Numbered from the stretch's first letter, positions 10,809-21,849 are shown. The stretch is 64,000 nucleotides of DNA from Pleurodeles waltl (GCF_031143425.1 NC_090444.1:57159533-57223532), one strand, 5' to 3'. The notes: generated from the sequence alone by a model not told the origin. A program made the numbers and translations.

Positions 10809-11708
10809 ATGGAATCTTTCCAAAATGGAGAACATGTTGAAAGACTGAGTTTCAAGAAGAGAATATGTGAAACGATAACCAGGAAACGGTTTTTGCTGCT
10901 GTGCATTTTTATGTTATTTAGTATACTTATGTTTTTTATAGGATATATTTTATTCTGTTTTAATGTGATATTGGCACCCACTACCTCGTCTGCACCTCCT
11001 CCTTCCACTGTTTCCCCACATTCTTTTCAACTCCTCCCTAAACATGAATCTGCTAGGAGACTAGAGTTCATTAATAACTCCTTCATCCAGCTTTTGCACC
11101 AACACCAACTAGTGATAAATACAACTAACTGTTGGGTGTGTGGCCTTATGCCTCACACAGCAGATAAAGGTATCCCTTATCTGATCCTGCCTTTTAGCCA
11201 CAATGGTTCCGTGTGGGCATTCAGAACGATATTCATCTATGCACACTACCCCCTACGTTTTGCGGAAGACAACCCTAAGAAAAATGCTTTGGTTAAAGGA
11301 ATCATAGACATGATGAAGGACAATATCTCCTACGAGACTATCCCCAGAGATGAGACAATGGCATATATAGGATGGAACATGACCGGATATGAAGCCACAA
11401 TGAATGAGAAACAGCAAGCTAAGATATCTTCCCTGATTTGGGTTGTACCCCATCAGGGTCACCGGTGTCTGCAAGGTACTGGCAAGAATCCCAGAGCTCA
11501 GCTAGGGGAAAGCGTCTGCACTGAGACATATGTCTTCGCATCTCAGACCTCCCCTCCGCTTTTGGCAGCTAAGGGTACCTATTTCATCTGCCATGATAGA
11601 GCCTTTACATGGTTGCCCCCTGACTTTTCGGGCACATGCTTCGTTTCGTTTCGTTCCTGTTGCCCCCTACCTACACAGCAGCGGCAGATTACCACAAGAC
11701 AAGGATAG
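10809..11708 (+). pseudogene. env: Retroviral envelope, surface (SU) part
   Basis: 299-codon frame. A long cytosolic N-terminus precedes a hydrophobic segment (about residues 28-55) that would serve as signal or leader anchor. A CXXC motif, CWVC, is at residues 108-111, like the CWLC-type motif gammaretroviral SU uses to bond with TM; several NXS/T glycosylation sites are present. The frame leaves the conserved reading near 11640-11660, where a short TTTCG-type direct repeat lies, and stops at 11708; the TM half continues in another frame. So env is broken at the end of SU in this copy. Confidence 0.75.
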
Positions 11709-12322
11709 TTAGAGGCGTCTTCAGTGAAAGTGACACTGCAGGACAAGAATTTGGGGACTTCGTAAAGGGTTTTCTGCCGTTCTGGGGACAAATAAGTAAC
11801 AGCAGGAGTATAAGGCAATTGATAAGAGTGGTTGAATCCACTGTGGCTGAAACCGCTGGTGCCCTTGGTAACTTGACTGCTGAGCTCCAGTCGGATCGTC
11901 TTATGACCCTTCAGAACAGGGTCGCATTAGATGTCATACTTGCAGACCGTGGTGGAGTATGTACATTGATCCAGTCGAGTTGCTGTGTTTTTGTCCCAGA
12001 TAACGCTCCAACAGTATACCAGGCCATCTCCAAACTGCATAGAATTTCCGAATCTATTCATTTAGATAAAGGAGATTGGTCATTAATGGGATGGCTCTGG
12101 GAACTGATATCAGCATGGGGATGGAAGATTCTGATGGTCATTGGGATGATCTTGGCCATTCTTTTCCTGTTCTGTCTATGCGTGCAGTGTGCTCCTGCGA
12201 TATGTGGCCTCTGTGTTACATCATGCATAAGGAAACCTGCACCAAGAGACGAGCTAAATACTAGGATGATGTTACAGCAACATCTCAACGACTTTAGAAA
12301 CATAGACCTGGACTCAGATTAG
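11650..12322 (+). pseudogene. env: Retroviral envelope, transmembrane (TM) part
   Basis: Continuation of env in a second frame (open 11636-12322). A furin-type RXXR site (RIVR) near 11703-11714 would separate SU from TM, followed by a mostly apolar fusion-peptide-like stretch. The disulfide-loop motif CX6CC has its first Cys codon at 11960-11962 and CC at 11981-11986, the covalent-SU type of gamma-like envelopes. A membrane anchor follows (MVIGMILAILFLFCLC near 12130-12183) with a cytoplasmic tail to the TAG at 12320-12322. It mediates membrane fusion in family members. The TM portion itself is open. Confidence 0.8.
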
Positions 12323-12354
12323 CATGAGAATAGGTTTATTGCCTATGTAAGGGC

Positions 12355-12364
12355 AAAAGGAGGG
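12355..12364 (+). promoter_or_regulatory. Polypurine tract
   Basis: AAAAGGAGGG directly precedes the 3' LTR (two T residues between), the expected primer for plus-strand DNA synthesis. Confidence 0.75.
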
Positions 12365-12366
12365 TT

Positions 12367-13243
12367 TGTGGTTCTAAAAATTCTGGACCCATGTAATCTG
12401 CTTTGCCACAGCAGTACGATTTTAGTATCAAAAGACCGATAATGACTAGTACACTAAGCATGAGCATTTTCGCTCAATTCCAGCAGCGTTTTCACCTCGA
12501 AATCGCCATTTTCGTCCTGCAGTCGTGGCTCCCATTTTATACACGACAGCCATTTTAAAAGTTGCCCTCACATAGGCTTATAATACAGTCAGATTTGATT
12601 CCAAGGACACGTACACCTTGATTGACTTTTCTCTGACCTGGGCAAGCTGGAACCATTGCCTCAGGCCAAACCTGTTTGGTCAGTCCCTCTCCCAGTGGCC
12701 GAATCAAATAGCATCAAGGCACACCAGGCCATAAAACCCTTATTATCGCTCACACACCCTGCCTAACTTGCTCACACCTGCACCTGCTCTTTTCTTCTTC
12801 TTACTTTACGAGGGGGAGGTGCCCGTTTTTATTGGGGGTCCACACTTATCTGATGTGAAATTCTAGGCCTTGCCGGGTAATTTATTATGGGTTGGATGAC
12901 ATGAAATATGAGGTTTCATCATGACACTGTTTTTTCCTTTGTAGTGAAAACATGTGAATGACCAACCAAAATGTCAAGAATGTTTGCCTGAAGCTTAAAA
13001 AACTGTATATAAGGAAACCTGATTTTGCATTGACACACAGTCTCCTGAGAACATACAAGCCGTGCTGTTGTACTTCTAGGACGCCTGTCAATTGGTTGCA
13101 GCCAATAAATTTGATCTTTGACTTCACCTAGAAGACTCTGAGTTTCTGTAGTCTGAATCAGGAAAGTACCCGAGGTCTTTGGGTGTACCCTGGCACCGCT
13201 GGGTTACCGGATCAGTACCGGTTCTGAAAAACCCAGTACCTCA
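12367..13243 (+). repeat. 3' LTR of the endogenous retrovirus
   Basis: 877 bp, TGTGGTTC...CCTCA, followed by the target duplication CCTG at 13244-13247. It keeps the 33-bp segment missing from the 5' LTR, so the 5' LTR carries the deletion. TATATAA and AATAAA are present at matching places. Confidence 0.95.
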
Positions 13244-13247
13244 CCTG

Positions 13248-13795
13248 TTGATGTGAAACGTACAATGTTACTGATTGTATTGTGACATCTACCTCCAACA
13301 GTTTAGGTCACAGTAAGCAGAGATCTTGCACAAAGTGACAGTGCAATTAATCCAAATGTGGAAAGTACCCATGGTATTGGTTGTATTGACATAACATTTG
13401 TGGAGCATGACAGATCGTTTTGGCTGACGCAGCTGCAGACATGTGCAGCTCATTGGCACTTGGGAATATGGACTGAGAATTCCATCTTGCCACTAGTTCA
13501 GGGAAAATACTGTCTATGCAGGATATGGCTTTGGCCATTGTGTGGCCTAGTTGACTGTGAGGCAGAAGTTTGTTGTATGTGTGACTGGAGTGATCATGTA
13601 GTCAGTGCAGTGTGAATATGTCTGCTGCCAATACCATTATGGTTTTGCAACTTGAGGCCTTGGGGATCATGTTTTACACATTGGGTCAGCTGTCCTACCT
13701 GTCCTCAATATTTTCATCTTGGGCTAGCATGCCAAAATGGAGCAAGGTAGCCATATGCGTCTCTGAGTTGAGTATAATCTGTATCCTGGTCAATC
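13248..13795. other. Unassigned flank downstream of the retrovirus
   Basis: Continues the sequence interrupted at 3009. No gene is recognised. It lies where the intron of the Harbinger SANT-D gene (minus strand) is expected. Confidence 0.4.
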
Positions 13796-14540
13796 CCAGG
13801 TAAGTAAACTAGAAATTGAGAGTTAGCAAGCAAGTGTTTTTGGACAAGTGACCACTAGTCTGATGTTAGGAGTTTAAGGGACATTGTCTCATGGGAGTTG
13901 CAATTTGGTCACCCCTTACACTACACACACTATATGAATATTCTCCTCCCAGGTGAATATACTTCATTTGGGAGTTGCCAAACAGCGGTATGTGGGCAAG
14001 TGACCACTGGTCTGGTGTTTGGAAGAACAGATACAGGGCCTGCTTGGAGTTGCACTCCCTGCACTCCCTACACTCCCAAAAACCTGAAATATGTTATCCT
14101 CCCAAGTGAGTGAACTTCAACTGAGATTCAACAAACAGGGTTATTTTGGCAAGTGGCCACTGGGCTTGTGTTTGGAGTTACAGAAACTGTGCCTCCTGGC
14201 CTTCACAATCATGCCACTCCCTCTACTCCCCAGACTTGACAAAGGTCGTCCTCTTAAGGGAATACTTCATTTGCGAGTTATCAAACAAAGGTATTTGGAG
14301 ACCAGAACATTGGACTGGTGGTTGGATTGACAGTAACTGATCCTCCTAGAAGTTGCAGTCTGCTCACTCCCTGTACTACACACCATCTACAAAGATTTTC
14401 CTACAGGTGTATTTGCTCCAAGGTACACTGGTCTGGTGGTTGGAGTTAGAGACACAAGGCCTATTGGTATCTGTAATCATCTCACTTCCTGTACTTTATC
14501 CACTGGACAGATTGTATCCCTATTAGGTGAGTAAACTTCA
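13796..14540 (+). repeat. 152-bp tandem repeat array, left block
   Basis: About five diverged units of roughly 150 bp, each with GGTCTGGTG(G/T)TTGGAGTTACAG-like and CTCCCTGTACT-like blocks and ending near a CAG/GTGAGT-like junction. The block continues after the inserted element at 16306. Units here are more diverged than those further right. Confidence 0.8.
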
Positions 14541-16305
14541 GCCCAGATTTATACTCTGTGCTGAAGTAGCATCTTTTTCTTAATGCTAATTCAGCGCAAA
14601 CTTGACTCCATATTTATATTTTGGCGCTAGACAAGTCCAGTGCCAAAATATTGGAGTTGAAATCATTTCTTGGATGCGTGAACCTACCTTGTGTCAATTA
14701 GATGCAAGATAGACGTTCCCATCCAAAAAATGACTCAAAGGCCCTAGTGCCTTATTTATCCTCCTGTGCAAAAATGGTGCACGGGAGGGAGGCGGGCCTA
14801 AATAATGATGCTAAGCCTGCTTAGCGCCATTATTTAACGCCTGGTTCAGGGCAGGCGTTGGGGGACTTGTGGACCCATTTCCATGGTCAACACCATGGAA
14901 AGAGCCCACAGGTGCCCTCCCCAAGCCCCAGGAACACCCCCACCCATACCAGAAGGACATCACTGGATGGAGGACCCCACCCTAGTGTGGTACTGAAAAA
15001 GTCTGGACCCGTGTTATAAACATCGTTGTATCACAACGATTTTGGTATCAGCAGACCGAGAATGATTAGAATAGTATGCACAAGCATTGTATTCATCTTC
15101 AGGTGACGAAATCACCCGAATATCAGAGTTTCCGTCCTGAAACTCTGAGGTTCCATTTAAACGACAGCCATTTTGTGATTGCCCTCACATAGGCCAATGA
15201 CTAATGCCGAAAATGAGTCTGAAGGACACGTACATCTTTGCTGACTCCTCTGTGACCTGGGCAAGCTGACTCCACTGCCTGAAGCCAAACCTGTTCGGCC
15301 AGTTTTCTTTCCCAGTGGCCGAATGAGATTAGTATCAAGGCACAACACATCATAAAACCTTTAATCACACACAAACCATGCCTAATCTTACACACACCTG
15401 TCCCTGTTTCTTTCTTTATGACTTGCTTTACAAGGAGGAGGTGCCTGTTTATATTGGGGGTCCGTCGATATCTGATGAAAGTACTGAGCCTTGCCGGGTA
15501 ATTGATTGAGGGCTGGACAAACTGAAATATGGCTTGTCATCATAACCCTGCTATTTCTTTGTAGTGAAAATATGTGAATGGTCAACTGTAAAATAAGGAA
15601 TGTTTGCCTAAAGCATAATATTTTGTATTAAAGAGAAGGTTAGCTTTGCAAGGGGAGCAGTCTCCTGAGAATATACACCGTGTTGTACTTCTAGGATACC
15701 TGTTACTGGCTGAAGCCAATAAACAAGATCTTTGACTTCACCAAGAAGACTCTGTGTTTCTGTAGTCTGAAACAGGAAGGACTCGAAGTCTTAGGGTGTG
15801 TTCCCTGGCACCACTGGGTTCTGAAAAACCCAGTACTTCACTAGGTACGTAGAGGTAAGTATTTTAATGTTATTTTTAAAGTGCCATTGGGGGCCCTGAA
15901 ATGGTCCCCCTACATGGCACTTGGTGCAATGGCCATGCTCAGGGGACCCTTGTCCCCTGTGCTGGCCATTGGGGTGGTGGGCATGACTCCTGTCTTTTAT
16001 AAGACATGAGTCATGTGGTATGGATGGTTTCGCATCAAGAAATGATGCTAGGCTGGCTAGAGTCAACTTTTTTTACTCTAACCATCCTAGCGTAATTTTT
16101 TGGTGCATAACCCCCTACTCCCATACTGACACCCCCACCCAGCTCACGTAATTTTCTATGACATTAGCCCACCGTTTGCGTCGGATTGCTCCATTCCAAA
16201 ATTTGCCGCCTAACCGGCATCCTGGAATGGCACTAGCCGGCGCTATACTTTTTGACACAAAACTGCTTTCGCACAGTTTTGCATCAAAAAGTATAAATCT
16301 GGGCA
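14541..16305 (+). repeat. Interspersed repeat, GGGCATATTTATAC family, copy 2 with both ends
   Basis: Left end GCCCAGATTTATACT is the inverse of the right end AGTATAAATCTGGGC (16290-16304), so this copy shows the family's terminal inverted repeats. TTCA flanks both sides (14537-14540 and 16306-16309); removing the element restores a normal unit of the surrounding array. A solo LTR (14986-15840) lies within it; without it the element is about 0.9 kb. No ORF supports a transposase, so it is a non-autonomous DNA element. Confidence 0.75.
14986..15840 (+). repeat. Solo LTR related to the retrovirus at 3010
   Basis: 855 bp, starts TGTGGTACTG and ends GTACTTCA, with the 4-bp duplication CTAG on both sides (14982-14985 and 15841-15844). 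It aligns along its length with the LTRs at 3010 and 12367, including the AATAAA region and the GGGTTCTGAAAAACCCAGTA end, but with many differences, so it is an older or different subfamily member left by LTR-LTR recombination. Confidence 0.9.
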
Positions 16306-18055
16306 TTCATTTGTAAGTTGAGACACAGGTCTATTTGGCCTGAGGTACACTGGTCTGGTGGTTGGTGTTACAGAAACAGGACTTATTGGTAGCTGTAGTC
16401 AGCTCATTCCCTGTACTTCACACACTGGACAGATGGTAGCCCCCCAGGAGAGTAAATTTCATTTGTAATTTGAGACACAGGTGTATTTAGCCTGAGGTAC
16501 ACTGGAGTGGTGGTTGGAGTTTCAGAAACAGGGCCTATTGGTAACTATAGTCAGCTCACTCCCTGTACTTCACACACTGGAGAGATGATATCCCACCCAA
16601 GTGAGTAAACTTCATTTATACTTTGAGACACAGGTGTATTTAGCCTGAGGGACACTGGTCTGGTGGTTGGAGTTACAGAAACAGGGCCTATTGGGAGTTG
16701 TAATCAGCTCACTTCCTGTACTTAACATACTGGACAGATGGCATCCCCCTAGGTGAGTAAACCTCATTTATAATTTGAGACACAGCTGTATTTGCCCTGA
16801 GGGACTCTGGTCTGGTGGTTGAGGTAACAGAAACAGGGCCTATTGGTAGCTATAGTAAGCTCACTTACTATACTTCACACACTGGAGAAAGTGTATCCAC
16901 CCCAGGTGAGTAAACTTCATTTGAAAGTTGAGACACAAGTGTATTTGGCCTGAGGTTCAATGGTCTGGTGGTTGGAGTTATAGAAACAGGGCCTATTGGG
17001 AGCTGTAGTAAGGTTACTTCCTATCCTGCACACGCTGTAACAATGATATCCCCCAGGTGAGTTTTCTTCAATTGAGAGGTAACAAACAGAGGTATCTGGA
17101 AAAGTGAAGACTTGTCTGGTGGTTGGAGTTACCACAGAAACCAGGCCTATTGCTAGCTGTGGTCAGCTCACTCCCAGTAGTTTGCACACTGGACAGATGG
17201 TATCCCCTATAGGTGAGTAAACTTCATTTGTAAGTTGAGACCCAGGTGTATTTAGCCTGTGGTACACACGTCTTTTGGTTGGAGTCACAGAAACAGGGCC
17301 TATTGGGAGCTGTTATCAGCTCACTCCCTGTACTTTACACACTGGACAGAAGGTAACCCCCCAGGTGAATAAACATAGTTTGTTAGTTGAGAAATAGAGG
17401 TGTTTGGCCTGAGGTACACTGGTCTAGTGGCTGGAGCTGCAGAAACAGGGCCCATTGGTAGCTATAGTCAGGTCATTCTCTCTCCTACACACATTGTACC
17501 AATGATAAACTCCCAGGTAAGCAAATTTCAATTGTGGGTTAACAACAGGGGTATTTTGGCAAGTGACAACTGGACTTGTGTTTGGAGTTACAGAAATAGT
17601 GCCTCCAGGCCTTCACAGTCATGTCACTCCCTCTACTTCCTAACACTTGACAAATGTTTTCCTCCAAGGGGAGTGAAGAACATTGGAGAGATTACAGACC
17701 GGTATATTTGGGTCTGTGAAGCCTTTGCTGTTATTTGAAGTCACAGACCCTAGTCCTGCTGGTGGCTGCAGACATGTCACTCTGCAATACACACACTATA
17801 CAAATGTTATCTCCTCAAGTGAGTCCACTGCAATTGATTTTTGTGCAACAGATGTATTGTATCATGTGACCACTCTGGTAGTGTTTATATCTACAGGAAC
17901 AGGCCTCCTTGGAGTTTTAGTCATGTCAGTCCCTTTACTGCACACACTATATAAATGTCATCTCCCCAGGAGAGTACACGTCAATTCTGAGTTGCCAAAT
18001 GGAGGTATTTAGACAGGTGGACAATGTACTGGTGAGTGGAGTAACAGTAAAGGAG
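16306..18055 (+). repeat. 152-bp tandem repeat array, right block
   Basis: Eleven or so units with junctions near 16448, 16599, 16753, 16905, 17056, 17213, 17365, 17517, 17669, 17820 and 17970, giving spacing of 150-157 bp. Units carry GTGAGTAAACTTCATTTG, GGTCTGGTGGTTGGAGTTAC and ACACACTGGACAGATGGTAT blocks. The last units are most diverged. Confidence 0.85.
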
Positions 18056-18123
18056 GTAAAAGGTGAATTATAATCATGCATGACATAGCTTTTTAGTGTC
18101 ATATTTTTGTGTTTTGACTTACC

Positions 18124-18484
18124 AGACTCCACTCCCAAGTATTCCTGTCAAGCTATCAGGATGCAGGATGGCAATAACCTTCTCTTCCCAGGGATAGAGT
18201 ATTAATGGGGCACTCAATGGGGCCACTGCCAGTCTTCTTGGCCTGCAGCTGGTGCCCGGAGACCAGGGAATGGACCTTGCCCTCTTCTTGATGTCTGCCT
18301 TTGTGCGCACGGTGGTGCCTACAGCATTCACTCTGTCAACAATCCTGTCTCACATTTCCATTTTCCTACTGAGAGGAGTATGCTGGTCTTGTGCTCCAAA
18401 ATATTGTGGCTCTGTTCTTGCATTTTCATCCACCATGACCCTAAACTTATCTTCAGAGAAATGGGGATTTTTTTTGCGTAACAT
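18124..18484 (-). pseudogene. Harbinger Myb/SANT-like gene D, exon 1 (broken)
   Basis: Minus-strand exon starting at ATG 18484-18482. It encodes PHFSEDKFRVMVDENARTEP, then RKMEM, a TGA stop, and DRIVDRVNAVG, matching the Myb_DNA-bind_5-type domain of the SANT-A genes in this window. The stop replaces the conserved Trp. Downstream comes YPWEEKVIAILHPD, the conserved post-domain block, and a splice donor (GTAAGT on the minus strand at 18122-18117). In Harbinger elements this Myb-like protein binds the element ends and helps the nuclease. Exon 2 is probably at 2160-2992. One stop in an otherwise open exon suggests a relatively late inactivation. Confidence 0.75.
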
Positions 18485-18657
18485 GGTGGAACAAAACAAA
18501 ACAGGTGACAGTGACTTACAAAACAGGGGTAGTACAAAAGTGTGTGAATGGACAAAAGTGTATACAGGGTAATCAGTGGGATAGAGAACAAGCATTTACA
18601 ATGCAATAGGTTTCGCATTTGTGAGAGTATTAAGCTATGCCCGTTGTAAATGACAAA
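18485..18657. other. 5' flank of SANT-D, target of the next Harbinger insertion
   Basis: Non-coding sequence upstream of the minus-strand SANT-D exon. It ends with AAA at 18655-18657, the left copy of the duplication flanking the 18658-29886 element. Confidence 0.5.
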
Positions 18658-19117
18658 GGCCCTCATTACGACCCTGGCAGTGAGTGATAAAGTGTTGGTT
18701 ATACCGCCAACAGGCTGGCGGTAAGTACTGCCAAATTATGATAATGGCGGTGATAACTCCCATTGACAGCCAGTGTACCACACCAACGGCCAGGGCGGAA
18801 ACAACACTCACCACGGCGGTAGCCGGCAACAGCCATGCTTAAGACAAAGTACCGCCCACCATATTAAGACACACGAATCCCCCACCTTTTCAGGGACTGT
18901 ACTAACTCCATCAAAAGACTGGCAGAAACAGAACTCAGAGGAGAAAAGACTCACCATCAGAGACACAGAAAAGAACAACGCTGCCATGGAACCCGAACAG
19001 CAAGTCTTCCTGATGATCTTCTATGTTATGCTCCACATGGAACACTAACGCCGACAAAGATTGACGATGGTGAGTACAGCTGCCTAGCACACAAGGGAGG
19101 AAGGGAGGAAAACAAGA

Positions 19118-19190
19118 GTGACACACACACGCACAACACACACCTGACACACACACACCATACACACAACCAGCTGCAGACGTAAACTAA
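19118..19190 (+). repeat. CA-rich simple sequence
   Basis: Imperfect (CA)n tract with ACACACACGCACAACACACA-type runs in the terminal, non-coding part of the Harbinger element. Confidence 0.7.
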
Positions 19191-19643
19191 TGGCACACCA
19201 TACACGGCAGAATAACACAAGGACCAGAGTATGGATGTACAGAAAATGTATTACCACAGCAAAACCCACCACACAAACCAAACATATACAAATGTTCATA
19301 AAGGGCCAATGCCCAGTCCAAAGTCATAAGGGCATGCAATGCCACAGGGCACAGTCCAAAGCCCAAATTGTATCCTGACATCATCCAAAGTGAACACTGC
19401 AGGGGCATCATTTTGCAAGTGGGCAGGCACCTCATGGGGATGGGGGGCACCTCAGCCGAATACGGGAACTTCCCCACTGGTTCTGGAGGGGGCTCCATGC
19501 CCATTTCAATGTGCTGGGGAGTGCAAGGTCACAGTCTCTGACTGAGTGTTGTGGGCTTCTTCCCATTTCTGGCTTTCGATGTTGTGGGCTCCTTCCCGGC
19601 TGTAGTTGTTGTGAACTCTTTCTGGCTGTTGGTGTGGAATCCC

Positions 19644-20885
19644 TCACAGTCCTGCCTCCACGACTAGGTGGTGCCTCCACTGTCCCCGTGGACTGTTTGG
19701 CTGAGGTGCTAGGCTGGCTGGTTGGCACCCTGGTTCTATGGTCAGAACGGGGCGGAGGGGAAGGGAAGAGGTCAAGTTGGGCAAGGAAAAGCTTCTTAGG
19801 GATGGTGGGGCAGGAAGAGGGAGAAGGGATGGGAGTGGGGGTTGAGGGAGTGATTTTTGAGGGGCACGTCTGCTGGACTTGGGTGCAGGTGCATAGGAAG
19901 TGTGCGTGTGTGAGGTAGATGGCTGTTTGGTGTCTGAGTGCATGCGTTTGTGTCCTTTAGGAGGGGGGACAGACAGGGTGAGAGAGGGCACAGGGGACAA
20001 GTGGATGGATGTTGTGGAGGTGTCTGCTAGTGAGGTGTGTGTGCTGCTTGGTGTGGTGATGCCAGTGGTCGGTGTTGAAGCAGTGCAGGCAGCTGTGAGT
20101 GTGGACATGACTGGGAGGGAGGTGGAGGAGGAAGAGGGGGAGACAGTGGAGGCAGTGGATGTTATTGTGTCTGCAACTGTATAGTGTTTGCGTGAGTGCT
20201 TGTGGGATGAAGTGGGGTGATTGTGTTTGCCTGTGACACTCTTGGGTGTTGTCTTGTGTGCATGCTCATCTGCCTGTGTGCCTGGGATGGGTTGGGTTTG
20301 AGGAGAATGAGACTGGGAAGTGGTAGTTGGAGGGGGGGCGGTAGAAACAGGGACAGTGGCTGCCATTAGAGAGGAGGCCAGAGCCTGAATTGATCTCTGT
20401 TGGGTCGCCAATCCACTGTGAATACCCTCCAGGAATGCCTTGCACTGCTGCATCTGCTGCCCCTGGATGGCATTCACAATGGTTGATTGCCCTAAAGAGA
20501 TGGATCTCAGGAGGACGAAAGCCTCCTCACTCAGGGCAGCAGGGCTCACTGGGGCAGGGCCTGAGGTGTCTGGGGCAAAGGAGATGCCCACCCTCCTGGA
20601 TGAGCGGGTACAGGCAACTCGCTGAGGGGCTACTGGGAGGGTGGTGCTGGTACGGGGTGGCGGCTGTATCTGCAGCTGGGGTGGTCACAGAGGTGTCCGC
20701 CACCACTAGGGAGCTACCATCGAAGAAGGTATCTGAGTCTGTGTTGTCTACTCCAGTCTCCGCTGTGGTGCTCCCCTTGCTCTCCATCCCACTGGTTCCC
20801 TTGGCTTCGGTGGACTCTACCTCCAGGGTCCTGTGGGATGCAGCTCTTTCTGTCACCAGTGCCCCTGCTCCTCCGCCAGATGATG
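19644..20885 (-). pseudogene. Harbinger SANT-B gene, last exon(s), copy 1
   Basis: Minus strand. The first part (20885 down to about 20590) encodes an acidic Ser/Thr/Glu-rich linker in one frame. The second (20591-19644, 315 codons) begins VGISFAPDTSGPAPVSPAAL, continues through LLRSISLGQSTIVNAIQGQQ and LEGIHSGLATQQRSIQALAS (a predicted helical block), and ends in a long Ser/Thr/Pro/His-rich tail. The copy at 52127-54006 has the same plan and the same frame change between the parts, so either a small intron or an inherited frameshift separates them. The exon acceptor at 20886-20887 reads GG where the other copy has AG, so splicing would fail. The role is inferred only from the SANT domain in exons 1-2. 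Confidence 0.65.
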
Positions 20886-21245
20886 CCAAGGATAGGATGA
20901 CAAAACAAGAAAGGGGGGGAGACAAAGGATACACTGGGTCAATGATTGCACCAACACCACTAATGACATGCACATCACCATCACACACAGGGAACAGGCT
21001 TAAGCACTATGCATTGCACTACCAGTGATATGGCTAGTCACTAAGGCAATATGAGGACCACACACCACCAAATGCAGCACTCCTGGGACCCATGATGCCC
21101 TGGCTGAAACGGACTGCTAACAAGCTAAGTTACCATTACCCTTCAGTTGACCCACGCTGCAATGTCTGGCCCGGCCTTAGGGACATCCACCAACCGAATA
21201 ACCACCCCACCAGCCAACATATGTATTGATACCCACTCTACTCAC

Positions 21246-21515
21246 CCCCTTGTGGCTGCTGTGACTCCCTCAAGCACTCATCCAGTTCAGGGTAGGCCAC
21301 CGCCAGTATGTGAGGCATCAGGGGGGTCAGGGTCTGACGGGCACGCCTTCCTTGTTGGGAGGCCATCCCCAGTTGGGCCTCCGCGGTCTTCTGTGCCCAG
21401 CGTCCCAGGTCCTCCCACTTTTTCCGACAGTGGGTGCTTCACCTGCCATAAACCCCCAGGGTTTGCACGTCCTTGGCGATGACACGTCATAATACCTTCT
21501 TTTGATGTGCGCTGA
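21246..21515 (-). pseudogene. Harbinger SANT-B gene, exon 2, copy 1
   Basis: Minus-strand exon after an acceptor TTGCCTCTGCAG (21527-21516). It encodes the second half of a Myb/SANT-like domain, THCRKKWEDLGRWAQKTAEAQL, then MASQQGRRARQTLTPLMPHI and LAVAYPELDECLRESQQPQG, and ends at donor GTGAGT (21245-21240). The beginning of the exon is frame-shifted relative to this and an in-frame stop precedes THCRKK, so it is broken. The sequence differs clearly from SANT-A, so it is a second Myb-like protein of the same transposon. Confidence 0.7.
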
Positions 21516-21747
21516 CCTGCAGAGGCAATACAGACAGGAGAACACCATTAGACAAACATTCCAGCATGTCACACAAATGGCCCACCATACCCGTTTCCAT
21601 CACCATTGGCACACACATAGCCCAGCGCGCAACATGTACACTGCCACTAGACATTCCCCTCACCCCCTTACACGATGCTTGCACACACACCTCCATACAT
21701 CTTTCCCACATGCATTGTGCACAAAATATACTCAACTGTTACTCTGG

Positions 21748-21849
21748 AGGCCCATACAGCTGTCCTTCCTGGGGTAGGACCCCATCCACCAGTCGCTCCA
21801 ACTCCTCCAAAGTGAACGCTGGGGCCCTTTCCCTGGTCACACGGGCCAT
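21748..21849 (-). pseudogene. Harbinger SANT-B gene, exon 1, copy 1
   Basis: From ATG 21849-21847 on the minus strand it encodes MARVTRERAPAFTLEELERL followed by VDGVLPQEGQLYGPPE, the first helix region of a Myb/SANT-like domain, corresponding to RFSEEELRVMVEEI in SANT-A. The exon end is not sharp: a stop follows PPE and the donor seems damaged. It is divergently placed to the nuclease (starting near 22219), so the roughly 370-bp gap between them is a candidate shared promoter. Confidence 0.55.

Larger units (their letters stand above)
3006..13247 (+). mobile_element. Endogenous retrovirus, class I (gamma/epsilon-like), nearly complete
   Basis: Two LTRs (3010-3852 and 12367-13243) begin TG and end CA, enclose gag-pro-pol-env in one orientation, and are flanked by the 4-bp target duplication CCTG (3006-3009 and 13244-13247). 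A 4-bp duplication, a gag stop in frame with pro, a GPY/F-type integrase end and a CX6CC transmembrane subunit fit gammaretrovirus-like or epsilonretrovirus-like viruses. The primer site instead matches tRNA-Lys1,2. By eye the LTRs differ by about six substitutions, one 33-bp deletion and one 1-bp indel, so insertion is recent. Pol and env carry frame breaks, so this copy is not intact. Confidence 0.95.

Noticed and set aside
13796..18055. CRISPR-like array
   Set aside because: Units are 152-bp full-length tandem repeats without short identical repeats separated by unique spacers, and the sequence is eukaryotic.
19511..20184. Plus-strand frames opposite SANT-B
   Set aside because: Shadow of the minus-strand low-complexity Ser/Thr/Pro-rich coding sequence.
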